Part shown: positions 20,851-29,299 of the stretch, piece after piece
How positions within the stretch are numbered: the stretch's first letter is position 1
Layout: each line of letters begins with the position of its first letter
NCBI RefSeq assembly: GCF_020687805.1
Contig: NZ_JAJEWQ010000001.1
Location: 414,875-478,874, forward strand
DNA: 64,000 nt
DNA from: Planctobacterium marinum
GTDB taxonomy: Bacteria; Pseudomonadota; Gammaproteobacteria; Enterobacterales; Alteromonadaceae
Reading direction: 5' to 3'
Program-made: the position numbers and the translations under genes
Notes under the pieces: generated by a model
The model's input: the letters and a program-made list of their open reading frames with translations, nothing else
Told to the model about the DNA's origin: nothing
Databases searched by the model: none

Positions 20851-21963
20851 TTAAATATCTAAATCATTGGTGGTCATAACCTGCTGAAACGCAGGGTACA
20901 TCTCGCTAATTTTACTGGCCGATAAGGGATTATCTTCCGCATCTCTCAGCGATAAACTGGTTTTTTCTCCCTGCTCTTTTACCACAACCCGGTAATCATC
21001 CTGTTCGATTTCGAGTTTATTGTTAGAGCTAAATAAACTGCTCCACCACCCTTCATCCACGCCGGCATAGGTGGCAAAAATCAATCCGGTTGATTGATCT
21101 AAATCTTTAACATTAAAGCCCAACTTACGCAGCACCAGTAATAATCTTGGCCAGGTGACATCGTAACTGGCAGAAACCAGGTATGCAGCATTACCATCGG
21201 CATCAAATCCTAGTTCCATCGGCAAACCAGTCATCACCTGGCGCGCCTTTCTTATATCCGCCAACGTTAACTGCTTTTCATAATGACTGATGACGTCATT
21301 TAAGACTTCAACTTCGTTCTTCCTGACCTGGTGTTCAGAAATTTCATCCACTATTTTTTCATCTATGGTTTCGAGATAATCCACCAGTTTGGTGTAAAGC
21401 GTGGCGGACCGGCCATGGGCTTTGATATCCAGTGTAAATTCGAAACGTTGTCCTACTTTGCGATCAGTTTTGGTCCAGCTATACCAGGGACTATCACCGT
21501 CGTCTTCGATAATCATCCAGTCGGTTTTCAGACGCTGTTGTGATTTATCAAAATCCACTACAGCGATACCGCGCTCATCCAGGTAGCTGATCAACGAATT
21601 CCAGATAGCGGTATCCAGCGCTACGTCATCCCGCACCTGATCAAACTGCACAATGGCTTCGCGGGAACCCTCTAAAATACGGGAACCGGTAACTACCGGT
21701 AACACTAGTCTTGGTGAACTGATATCTAGTTTTGCGCCCAGTTCACCAGATTCTGCATTAGCGCCAACATTGGGAATGTCATATTCATCACCAAATTGCG
21801 GCGTATCTTTTCCTTGTGGAACCTTTACCTTCTCAGTTTGTCTGGAATCCAGATAAGGGTATGAGGGATCCGTTTTCTGTTCGTCTTGCCATAAGGCACA
21901 ACCGCTTAACCCAACTGACAAAACCATTGCAACCACAGGTGCACTTTTACGTATTTTTTGCAT
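20851..21963 (-). CDS. bamC: Outer membrane protein assembly factor BamC
   Basis: 370 residues (E. coli 344). A lipoprotein signal peptide ends in LSGC (cysteine about residue 22), with alanine at +2 and therefore outer-membrane sorting. An unstructured N-terminal region that in E. coli binds BamD (SYPYLDSRQTEKVKVP, then FGDEYDIPN) is followed by two helix-grip domains. It is an accessory of the BAM complex. Its start overlaps the dapA stop (TAATG). Confidence 0.93.
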   Translation of the reverse strand: MQKIRKSAPVVAMVLSVGLSGCALWQDEQKTDPSYPYLDSRQTEKVKVPQGKDTPQFGDEYDIPNVGANAESGELGAKLDISSPRLVLPVVTGSRILEGSREAIVQFDQVRDDVALDTAIWNSLISYLDERGIAVVDFDKSQQRLKTDWMIIEDDGDSPWYSWTKTDRKVGQRFEFTLDIKAHGRSATLYTKLVDYLETIDEKIVDEISEHQVRKNEVEVLNDVISHYEKQLTLADIRKARQVMTGLPMELGFDADGNAAYLVSASYDVTWPRLLLVLRKLGFNVKDLDQSTGLIFATYAGVDEGWWSSLFSSNNKLEIEQDDYRVVVKEQGEKTSLSLRDAEDNPLSASKISEMYPAFQQVMTTNDLDI

Positions 21964-22841
21964 TAAACCAACGCCATTTGTTTTAATAATTTTTCGAGAC
22001 TTTCCTGACTGCTAATGTCAGGCTCCACCATGGGCAATCTCAAAAACGGGCTTTGCGAATATCCCATTTTGTACAACGCCCATTTTGGCATAACTGGATT
22101 AGGTTCGATAAACAATTTCCGATGAAGTTCCGCAATTGATGCATCTATTTGTCTGGCTAATTCCGGATCGCCACCTGTCGCGGCTTTACACAAATCAGAC
22201 ATGAGCTTAGGCACAATATTTGCCGTCACTGAAATAACACCGTGACCGCCCTGAATCATAAATTCACAGCCCGTTGGATCGTCTCCACTTAACAAGGCAA
22301 AATCTGCTGGCACCCGATCGCGCAACTCCGCCAAACGCCCAAGATCCCCGGTGGCATCTTTGAGCGCGACAATGTTTTCGTGTTGTGCCAGCTGGATCAC
22401 AGAATCTGCTTCTAGATCAGCAACGGTTCGCCCCGGTACATTATAAAGAATAACCGGAACAGTTGCAGCATTGGCAATCGCCTGAAAGTGCTTAACCATG
22501 CCCTTTTGTTGCGGCTTATTATAATAAGGCACAACGCTCAGCATGGCGGAGATTCCGACACTTTGCATCAAGTCACCCAATTCGATCGCTTCGGAAGTCG
22601 AGTTTGCCCCAGTTCCGGCAATCACAGGTATCCGACCATCGGCATATTCTACCGTCTTTTGAACGACGGCTACGTGCTCATCCACTGGCAACGTAGCAGA
22701 CTCTCCTGTAGTGCCGACTGAGACGATGGCATCAGTACCATTGTCAATGTGGAATTGCACTAGTTTTTGCAATGAAGCATAATCGACGTCACCTTCAGGT
22801 GACATTGGCGTAATCAACGCTACAATACTGCCTTTAATCAT
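21963..22841 (-). CDS. dapA: 4-hydroxy-tetrahydrodipicolinate synthase
   Basis: 292 residues (E. coli 292). The Schiff-base lysine is in VALKDATGD, the catalytic tyrosine in YNVPGRT, and GTTGESATL binds pyruvate. It condenses pyruvate with aspartate semialdehyde at the entry to the lysine and meso-diaminopimelate pathway. The ATG has GGGAG upstream. It is the first gene of dapA-bamC-purC. Confidence 0.97.
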   Translation of the reverse strand: MIKGSIVALITPMSPEGDVDYASLQKLVQFHIDNGTDAIVSVGTTGESATLPVDEHVAVVQKTVEYADGRIPVIAGTGANSTSEAIELGDLMQSVGISAMLSVVPYYNKPQQKGMVKHFQAIANAATVPVILYNVPGRTVADLEADSVIQLAQHENIVALKDATGDLGRLAELRDRVPADFALLSGDDPTGCEFMIQGGHGVISVTANIVPKLMSDLCKAATGGDPELARQIDASIAELHRKLFIEPNPVMPKWALYKMGYSQSPFLRLPMVEPDISSQESLEKLLKQMALV

Positions 22842-22957
22842 ATGGGCTCCCAGAAAAATAGCGCTTAATGGTAATGACCTAAGCCATTAAAAACAAGGTA
22901 TCCGCGAGTTTTATCTGGCTACATAAAAAAAACAAAGGAGCGACGCAGGAAAACTGT

Positions 22958-23482
22958 ATGAAACATCAGCTAATTGTAACATTCCTAGGTGCTGATAAAG
23001 CGGGGATTTTAGGAGAAATTGCGACACTGGCATGTTCTCTTAACTGTAACATCTTGGACAGTCGTCTGGCTCACTATGGACAAGACTTTTCCTTTAACAT
23101 GATTTTAGAGGGGACGCTGTCGTCCATCACTAAAGCTGAGTTTAATTTGCCAAGTCTGGCTCAAAAACTCGATCTTCTTTGCATGGTCAAACGTACCAGC
23201 CATCACACCAAGCAACACCTGGTTCATTTGGCAGATGTCGAATTCAATGGTAAGGATGCGGTCGGTATCATCAAAGATATTACGACGTTGTTTACCCACC
23301 ACGGAATACACATTAATGCGTTCCGACAAAAGACGGTGGATATAGAGCAGGAACACACCAGAGTCGAGTGTAAAATGGTGGTGAGCATGCCACAGGAATT
23401 AAAAATTGATACCATTGAACCTTTGTTTAATGACTTTATTAGACAACATAACCTGCAAGGGTCAATGAAAGAGAAAACATAG
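22958..23482 (+). CDS. gcvR: Glycine cleavage system regulator GcvR-like (two ACT domains)
   Basis: 174 residues made of two ACT domains: MKHQLIVTFLGADKAGILGEIATLACSLNCNILDSR, then a second starting near DAVGIIKDITTLFTHHGIHI. GcvR represses glycine-cleavage genes by binding GcvA in E. coli. It lies divergent from dapA and directly before bcp, the same synteny as E. coli. Whether it controls gcv here is inferred. Confidence 0.85.
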   Translation: MKHQLIVTFLGADKAGILGEIATLACSLNCNILDSRLAHYGQDFSFNMILEGTLSSITKAEFNLPSLAQKLDLLCMVKRTSHHTKQHLVHLADVEFNGKDAVGIIKDITTLFTHHGIHINAFRQKTVDIEQEHTRVECKMVVSMPQELKIDTIEPLFNDFIRQHNLQGSMKEKT

Positions 23483-23491
23483 GATTTTATC

Positions 23492-23962
23492 ATGAATACG
23501 ATTTCCGAAGGACAACCCGTCCCGCAATTCAGTATCCCTAATCAGGATGGTCAGTTAGTCAATTCAGCTGACTTTAAAGGCCAGAAAACCTTAGTGTACT
23601 TTTACCCCAAAGCCATGACACCGGGGTGCACTGTGCAGGCACAGGGTCTCAGAGACAGCAAAGCCAAACTCGATGCATTAAATGTAAAAGTTTACGGGGT
23701 CAGCATCGACGCCGTTAAACGCTTAGGCAAGTTTATCGAACGAGACCAACTCAATTTCGAATTGCTTTCGGACGAAGACCACGCGGTTGCGGAACAATTT
23801 GGCGTTTGGGGTTTAAAAAAGTTCATGGGCCGGGAATTTGATGGTTTACATCGCATCAGCTTTCTCATCAACGAAGAGGGTGTGATTGAAAAAGTGTTTA
23901 ACAAGTTTAAAACTAAAGATCACCACGAAGTGGTGCTTAATTATCTGCAACAAGCCAACTAA
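23492..23962 (+). CDS. bcp: Peroxiredoxin Bcp/PrxQ, lacking the usual resolving cysteine
   Basis: 156 residues of the AhpC/TSA fold. The peroxidatic cysteine is C46 in TPGCTVQAQG. The cysteine five residues later, found in E. coli Bcp, is glutamine here, and the protein has no other cysteine. It therefore looks like a 1-Cys enzyme that must be reduced by a partner thiol (glutaredoxin or thioredoxin). It is probably co-transcribed with gcvR, with a nine-base gap. Confidence 0.93.
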   Translation: MNTISEGQPVPQFSIPNQDGQLVNSADFKGQKTLVYFYPKAMTPGCTVQAQGLRDSKAKLDALNVKVYGVSIDAVKRLGKFIERDQLNFELLSDEDHAVAEQFGVWGLKKFMGREFDGLHRISFLINEEGVIEKVFNKFKTKDHHEVVLNYLQQAN

Positions 23963-23973
23963 CTTATTGCGCA

Positions 23974-24005
23974 AAGCCGCACCTATTGTGCGGCTTCTTC
24001 TTCCT
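23974..24005 (+). terminator. Terminator after bcp
   Basis: AAGCCGCAC-CTATT-GTGCGGCTT followed by CTTCTTCCTTTT. The hairpin contains the perM stop codon from the other strand, so it is a compact convergent end. Confidence 0.7.
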
Positions 24006-25065
24006 TTTGATAATTCATAACGGGTGACGACCAGGCGTTAACCAATGCCTTAACCAACGTCGCCAATGGGATCGCAAAGAATACTCCCCAGAACCCCCAC
24101 AGGCCGCCAAAAAACAACACTGCGACTATGATATACAGTGGGTGCAGACTGACCGCTTCAGAAAACAGAATCGGAACCAAAACATTACCATCGAGTACCT
24201 GAATAATGCCGTAGGCAACCATGACATACCAAAATTCCGGGCTTATACCCCATTGAAACAACGCTACAACGGCAATAGGCAATGTAACTACAGCTGCGCC
24301 GATAAACGGGATAAGCACTGAGAATCCCACCAACACCCCAAGCAATACGGCATAGCGCAGGTCCATGACCAGAAATGTGATTACGGATACGGTTCCTACT
24401 ATGATGATTTCAATCACTTTACCGCGAATGTAATTGACGATTTGCTGGTTCATTTCCTGTGCCACCTGCACGATTAACCGTCTTTGCGTAGGTAAAAAGC
24501 CTGAGATTTGGGTGAGTAGCAGGTTTTTGTCCTTAAGCATAAAAAACACCATTAACGGCACCAAAATGCAGTAAATCAACAATGCCGCAAATCCAAACAA
24601 AGAACTGAAAGAAGCGGATATGATTTTTTCACCCAGGGACACCACCTTGTCATCCACACCCACGAGCAGTTCCTGGATTTGATCGGTTTTAATTAAATGC
24701 GGATAAGTGTCGGGTAAACTCAGTAGCCATACCTGGGCTTTTTGCCAGATGTCGGGTAGCTCACCAATAAGATTGACACTTTGTTGCCAGATAACGGGAA
24801 CCAGGCCCAGAGAAACTAAAATAGAAAGCCCAATAAAACTGAGTAGTACCAGGCTACTGCCCCATTCTCTGCCTACCTGTGCCTTTTCCAGTTTGACAAC
24901 CGGCCAATCCAACAGATAGGCCAGTACTACGGCGACAATCACGGGAGTCAGAATGCCGCCCCAGAAAAGCAAGAAAACACCAGATAATACCAATAGCAGC
25001 AATAACATAGCTGCGTCAGGATCTGAGAACTTCCTTTCGTACCAACGACCAAACACTCCAAACAT
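23983..25065 (-). CDS. perM: AI-2E family transporter PerM-like
   Basis: About 360 residues from the ATG at 25065 (MFGVFGRWYERKFSDPDA), preceded by GGAAG seven bases away; the longer frame from 25113 has no such site. There are seven to eight membrane segments and the late PLYIIVAVLFFGGLWGFWGVFFAIPLATL typical of the AI-2E/PerM family, whose members export small molecules or ions and mostly have unknown substrates. Position next to bcp and near bepA matches E. coli perM. Confidence 0.88.
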   Translation of the reverse strand: MFGVFGRWYERKFSDPDAAMLLLLLVLSGVFLLFWGGILTPVIVAVVLAYLLDWPVVKLEKAQVGREWGSSLVLLSFIGLSILVSLGLVPVIWQQSVNLIGELPDIWQKAQVWLLSLPDTYPHLIKTDQIQELLVGVDDKVVSLGEKIISASFSSLFGFAALLIYCILVPLMVFFMLKDKNLLLTQISGFLPTQRRLIVQVAQEMNQQIVNYIRGKVIEIIIVGTVSVITFLVMDLRYAVLLGVLVGFSVLIPFIGAAVVTLPIAVVALFQWGISPEFWYVMVAYGIIQVLDGNVLVPILFSEAVSLHPLYIIVAVLFFGGLWGFWGVFFAIPLATLVKALVNAWSSPVMNYQKEEEAAQ

Positions 25066-25344
25066 ACACAGACTTCCGTTACAGTATTCCTTGGCGCATA
25101 TTATCAGACTCATTCTGTCAAAACGAGATTTGCATGATATAGTCTGTATATTGTTGTTGTGGCCTGATTATCATTTAGCCACGCGAATGATTGACGCTCT
25201 GGTGGCCTGAATTGCCGCCCAACAAATCAGAAATGATAAACAGGTACAGCCCAAGCCATTCGCCAAAAATGCGTTTTTACAGAACAAACTGACATACCAA
25301 AGGTCAAACAGGCCCAAGGTACCAAAATATTCAAGGAATCCCCG

Positions 25345-25929
25345 GTGACTGAAAGCATCACGTTAAAATCCATTAGTCAACAGCGCAAAAGTTCTAACTG
25401 GGGAGAAATTCCACCATTTTTTCATTTAGTTGCCAGTTCAATTGCCGAGCTTGAAGGCATGAATATTCATGGCTTTGACAATGCCTTTAAACGCCTCGTT
25501 AAAAGAAACAACTGGAATCTGGAGCGTCTCGGCGGTGAAGAGCAACTCAGTGGCAAAATCACGGTAAAGAGAAAGCCGCAGTTAATTGTTCATCGTCGCT
25601 TTGTTGGCAACAATTATGAAGTGCATTGTATGCCTGAGGTCAATGAAGAGCCGGTGGTTTTGTACAGTAAAAACAATCCCAAGATTGACTTCACCGTTTG
25701 GGACCCAAGCACCATGCAATGTTTGATAAAACTACCGGATTTTATTGAGTTTATTCGCTTCGCGTTTACCCGTGGTGATGAGATAGATCAAAAGCTGGTG
25801 AAGTTTGCAGCAATGACGGTTGATAATATTTTAAAAGATCTTGCAACAGAAATTGATATCGTCGGTCTAAAAGGCTACTCCATTAACCACATCATTGAGC
25901 GCATTGAAGAAGAAGGTTCGGTGGAATAA
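25345..25929 (+). CDS. Unrecognised cytoplasmic protein
   Basis: 194 residues that I do not recognise. The GTG start at 25345 has AAGGAA six bases upstream. There is no signal peptide or membrane segment. The N-terminal part is basic (KRLVKRNNWN, GKITVKRKPQLIVHRRFVG), the middle is rich in beta-strand character, and the C-terminal third is acidic helix ending in IIERIEEEG. There are two cysteines, at about positions 99 and 130. It stands between divergent perM and bepA with its own start site. The 280 bases before it contain no clear promoter or repeat. Confidence 0.7.
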   Translation: MTESITLKSISQQRKSSNWGEIPPFFHLVASSIAELEGMNIHGFDNAFKRLVKRNNWNLERLGGEEQLSGKITVKRKPQLIVHRRFVGNNYEVHCMPEVNEEPVVLYSKNNPKIDFTVWDPSTMQCLIKLPDFIEFIRFAFTRGDEIDQKLVKFAAMTVDNILKDLATEIDIVGLKGYSINHIIERIEEEGSVE

Positions 25930-26001
25930 CCACCTGTCAACCAGATTAGCCGTTCAACGTTATCAATTTTATACCTTTAAAAAGAGCAAATAATTAACGA
26001 T

Positions 26002-27444
26002 ATGATGAAAAAGCTGTTCTGTTTATTGCTGTCAGTCAGTGCTTTCTTAGCCAGTGCCCAGGTTGGGCAAGATAAAAATTCCTTACCCGAAATCGGAGTC
26101 GTAGCCTCTGATGCAATTACCATTGGCAAAGAAAAAGAAATTGGTGAACTAATGATGAAGCAGCTGCGTAGTCAGGCGCCTGTCATTTCTGATCCACTAC
26201 TGGAGGAATATTTAAGCGATATTGGCAACCGACTGGTGGTTAACGCTGACAATGTCAAATTTCCCTTTACCTTTTTCTGGATCAATAACGACGCCATCAA
26301 TGCCTTCGCATTCTTTGGGGGTCATGTTGGTGTGCATACCGGTTTAATTTATCAGGCTGACAACGAAAGCGAACTGGCTTCAGTGCTGGCTCACGAAATT
26401 AGCCACGTAACACAACGTCACATTGCGCGTCGCATTGCGGCACAAAGCAAGGCTGCACCTCTGGCGCTGGCCAGTATTCTGGGGGGTATTCTGCTCACTA
26501 TGGCAGATCCTGAAGCCGGGATTGCTGCAATTTCCGCCAGTCAGGCAGCATCTTCGCAATTTGGCATTAATTACACGCGCTCTAACGAACAGGAAGCTGA
26601 CCGGGTGGGATTTGATATGCTGGATAAATCTGGCTTTGATGTCAGTGGGGCTGCTTCATTCTTTGGCAAACTGGTCGAAAAGAGCCGCGGCCAGTCTAAG
26701 CAGTTGGCATTTTTACAAACTCACCCCCTGCCCGAGTCCAGGGTTTCCGATGCAAGGGCGCGCCAGGCCTATTACCAGCGCAAAAACTTGCCAGACAGTC
26801 TGCCGTTTCATCTGGTAAAAGCGCGGATTCAGGCTCGTTACATGTTTGATGCCAAATACAACATTGCAGACTTTGAAAATAAGCTCCGCAATACCCAGGG
26901 CGTACAACAAAAAGCAATGCATTATGGTCTGGCATTGTCATACCTGGCCAATGAGCAACCATTAAAGGCAGAAAAAGCGCTGGAAGTGTTGTTAAAAGAA
27001 GATCCTGAAAATCTGTATTATATCGATCTCGCCACCGATATTTCACTGGCCCTTAATCGCAAAGAACAGGCAATACGCAATCTGGAAAATCTGGCCAGTA
27101 AAATCCCAAGAAACAGGGTGATCAGTTTAAATCTCGCCAATGCCGCCATCGAAAATGGCGACTATGATAAGGCAATTGAAGTTTTAAACGATTACTTGTT
27201 GCTAAATCCCAACCATGTTCTGAGTTATCAGATGCTGATAGACGCCCATGGTAAAAAACAAGCTTTCTTGCAAATGCATCAGGCCAAAGCCGAGTATTTT
27301 TCGTTACTCGCCGCCTACCCCAATGCGATTGACGAATTGCACACTGCCTATAACTTTGCTGAAGGTAACAACCTGGAACGGCAGCGAATCAGAGCCAGAA
27401 TTGAACAGTTACGGGAAAGTCAAAAGCGTTTAAAGTCCCTTTAG
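26002..27444 (+). CDS. bepA: Periplasmic chaperone/metalloprotease BepA (M48)
   Basis: 480 residues (E. coli BepA 487). Signal peptide about 1-20 (ending ASAQ), then the M48 domain with the zinc site HEISH and the third ligand in SNEQEADRVGFDML, then a C-terminal TPR array from about residue 300. BepA assists LptD and BamA assembly and degrades misassembled outer-membrane proteins in the periplasm (known for E. coli). Two adjacent ATGs (26002, 26005) are both possible starts. Its 3' end overlaps the convergent thioredoxin-like gene by 15 bases. Confidence 0.93.
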   Translation: MMKKLFCLLLSVSAFLASAQVGQDKNSLPEIGVVASDAITIGKEKEIGELMMKQLRSQAPVISDPLLEEYLSDIGNRLVVNADNVKFPFTFFWINNDAINAFAFFGGHVGVHTGLIYQADNESELASVLAHEISHVTQRHIARRIAAQSKAAPLALASILGGILLTMADPEAGIAAISASQAASSQFGINYTRSNEQEADRVGFDMLDKSGFDVSGAASFFGKLVEKSRGQSKQLAFLQTHPLPESRVSDARARQAYYQRKNLPDSLPFHLVKARIQARYMFDAKYNIADFENKLRNTQGVQQKAMHYGLALSYLANEQPLKAEKALEVLLKEDPENLYYIDLATDISLALNRKEQAIRNLENLASKIPRNRVISLNLANAAIENGDYDKAIEVLNDYLLLNPNHVLSYQMLIDAHGKKQAFLQMHQAKAEYFSLLAAYPNAIDELHTAYNFAEGNNLERQRIRARIEQLRESQKRLKSL

Positions 27445-27897
27445 TCGGGTGATTGCTTTAATAATATTGTCGCTGCTTTGCTCCCCCATCAGACGTTGTC
27501 TGACTACTCCATGGTCATCGATGATGTAAGTGGCAGGCAATGCTTTTGGCGGCTCCATGGGAAGCTTTGCCGGAATTGCCGTACTGATCACCGGGAAACG
27601 CATGTCATATTTATTGCGAAGCTGCTGCATATGTTCGTCGGTTTCATTATCGAAACTGATGGCGAACAGTGGATATCCTGACGTGTTGTGAAACTTATTG
27701 AGTTCCGGTACTTCTTTCAGACAGGGTGCACACCATTCCGCAAAGTAATTAACCACCACCCATTGCCCGCGAAGTTCTCCCCAACGATAAGCCTGTTGGT
27801 CAATGGTCACGAAGTCAGCCTGGTTGTGTTTGAATGCAACAATCCCGGCAGAAAGCGAGACCAGTCCTATCAGAAAAAAAATAATATTTTTGCGCAA
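27430..27897 (-). CDS. TlpA-like thioredoxin, membrane-anchored
   Basis: 155 residues. An N-terminal hydrophobic segment (about 3-22) probably anchors it in the inner membrane with the domain in the periplasm. WCAPC is the redox motif and LPATYII supplies the cis-proline. Proteins of this type reduce disulfides of periplasmic partners, for example in cytochrome c maturation; the partner is unknown here. Confidence 0.85.
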   Translation of the reverse strand: MRKNIIFFLIGLVSLSAGIVAFKHNQADFVTIDQQAYRWGELRGQWVVVNYFAEWCAPCLKEVPELNKFHNTSGYPLFAISFDNETDEHMQQLRNKYDMRFPVISTAIPAKLPMEPPKALPATYIIDDHGVVRQRLMGEQSSDNIIKAITRLKGL

Positions 27898-27958
27898 TTT
27901 TGTATTCTCTGAAGCGTTGTATCGTTAGAATAGATGTTTTTAGTTTTTCGAGATTAGC

Positions 27959-28312
27959 ATGTCAAACGTCACCATTCTACATAACCCTCGCTGTTCTAAA
28001 AGTCGTCAAACTCTGGAATTACTCACCAATGCCCAACACAGCCCCGAGGTGGTTGAATATTTGAAAACACCGCTGACAGGTGAGCAACTTACTGAGCTGA
28101 AAAATAAACTAGGGCTCAGCTCATTTATTGAAATGATGCGGGTGAAAGAGCCGGAATTTAAAGAAGCGGGACTGAGTAAAAGTGATTCTACCGAGCAGCA
28201 ACTTCAGGATGCCATGGTGAACTTTCCCAAATTGATGGAACGTCCTATTGTCATTACAAGTAAGGCAGCTCGTATCGGGCGGCCCCCTGAGTCTGTGTTA
28301 GAGCTGTTCTGA
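27959..28312 (+). CDS. arsC: Arsenate reductase-like ArsC (YfgD type)
   Basis: 117 residues of the ArsC/Spx thioredoxin fold with HNPRCSKSR, the catalytic cysteine and following arginine, and the late MERPIV...KAARIGRPPE. It should reduce arsenate with glutathione and glutaredoxin, although YfgD-type proteins outside ars operons may have other roles; no arsB or arsR is nearby. Its stop overlaps the start of wrbA by one base. Confidence 0.88.
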   Translation: MSNVTILHNPRCSKSRQTLELLTNAQHSPEVVEYLKTPLTGEQLTELKNKLGLSSFIEMMRVKEPEFKEAGLSKSDSTEQQLQDAMVNFPKLMERPIVITSKAARIGRPPESVLELF

Positions 28313-28878
28313 TGGCCTACATTCTGGTGCTTTATTACAGCCGTCACGGCGCCACTAAGAAACTGGCAGAACAAATTGCTTTAGGTATCGCCAGTGAAGA
28401 GCTGGAAGCCCGCATAATGACGGTTGCGCAGACAACAGATGACACCGGCAGCGAATATGCCAGCCAGCAAGACCTCGCTGATTGTGCGGCACTGGCAATG
28501 GGCAGCCCAACCCGGTTCGGACAAATGGCAGCGCCATTACAACGCTTTTTACAGGACTCCACAGCACTGTGGCTGAAAGGAAGCCTGGTAGATAAACCAG
28601 CCATGGTATTTACTTCATCATCCTCAATGCATGGTGGCCAGGAGTCGACCCTGCTCAGTATGTCACTGCCATTGATTCATCAGGGAATGCTGCTGTGTGG
28701 TATTCCTTACTCAGAACCGGAGTTGCATGATACCAAAACCGGCGGAACGCCCTATGGTGCCAGCCATGTCGTTAGTAATCAGTTTGCAGATCGATTAAGC
28801 GAAGACGAGAAGCAATTGGCGTTTAAACAAGGTAAACGTTTAGCGCAAATCACAAAAAAATTAATGAGAAATTCATGA
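28312..28878 (+). CDS. wrbA: NAD(P)H:quinone oxidoreductase WrbA-like flavoprotein
   Basis: 188 residues with a flavodoxin-like fold. FMN contacts are visible in YYSRHGATKKLA, MGSPTRFGQMA and SSSSMHGGQESTLLSM, followed by GGTPYGASHV. WrbA enzymes carry out two-electron quinone reduction and protect from oxidative stress. It is coupled to arsC in front and to a DUF2069 gene behind (four-base overlap), an arrangement shared with other marine gammaproteobacteria. Confidence 0.9.
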   Translation: MAYILVLYYSRHGATKKLAEQIALGIASEELEARIMTVAQTTDDTGSEYASQQDLADCAALAMGSPTRFGQMAAPLQRFLQDSTALWLKGSLVDKPAMVFTSSSSMHGGQESTLLSMSLPLIHQGMLLCGIPYSEPELHDTKTGGTPYGASHVVSNQFADRLSEDEKQLAFKQGKRLAQITKKLMRNS

Positions 28879-29288
28879 CCGAAAACACGACCTCAACAGT
28901 TTCGACTATGTCGGCACAAACACGCCAATTTCGGGTGCTGGCACTAATTGGTTACTTTGGTTTGCTGGCCTGGGTAATACTGTGGCATTTTGTCTTAAGC
29001 ACCAGCAACTACTCTAATCTGTTTGTATTTCTTTTCTGGGTGTTACCTTTGCTGTTTCCCCTTCGCGGACTGTTGCAAGGAAAGCCTTACACCTATGCCT
29101 GGGCAAACTTTGTTGTAATGATTTATTTTTTACACGGTCTTACTGCAATATACACAGAACAAAATTGGTGGTACGCCGCCATCGAACTGTTCTTTGCACT
29201 GCTGATGTTTATTGGCTGTTGTTACTACGCCCGAAGCAGAGGCAGAGAATTGGGGCTAAAATTGAAAAAACTGTCAGAATTACAATAG
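28875..29288 (+). CDS. DUF2069 membrane protein
   Basis: 137 residues with four hydrophobic segments (about 20-42, 46-63, 73-91, 97-117) and a basic cytoplasmic tail (RSRGRELGLKLKK). It belongs to DUF2069, with no known function, usually found near wrbA/arsC and hda. The start overlaps the wrbA stop (ATGA), so it depends on that unit. Confidence 0.85.
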   Translation: MTENTTSTVSTMSAQTRQFRVLALIGYFGLLAWVILWHFVLSTSNYSNLFVFLFWVLPLLFPLRGLLQGKPYTYAWANFVVMIYFLHGLTAIYTEQNWWYAAIELFFALLMFIGCCYYARSRGRELGLKLKKLSELQ

Positions 29289-29299
29289 AGGAAATCGTT

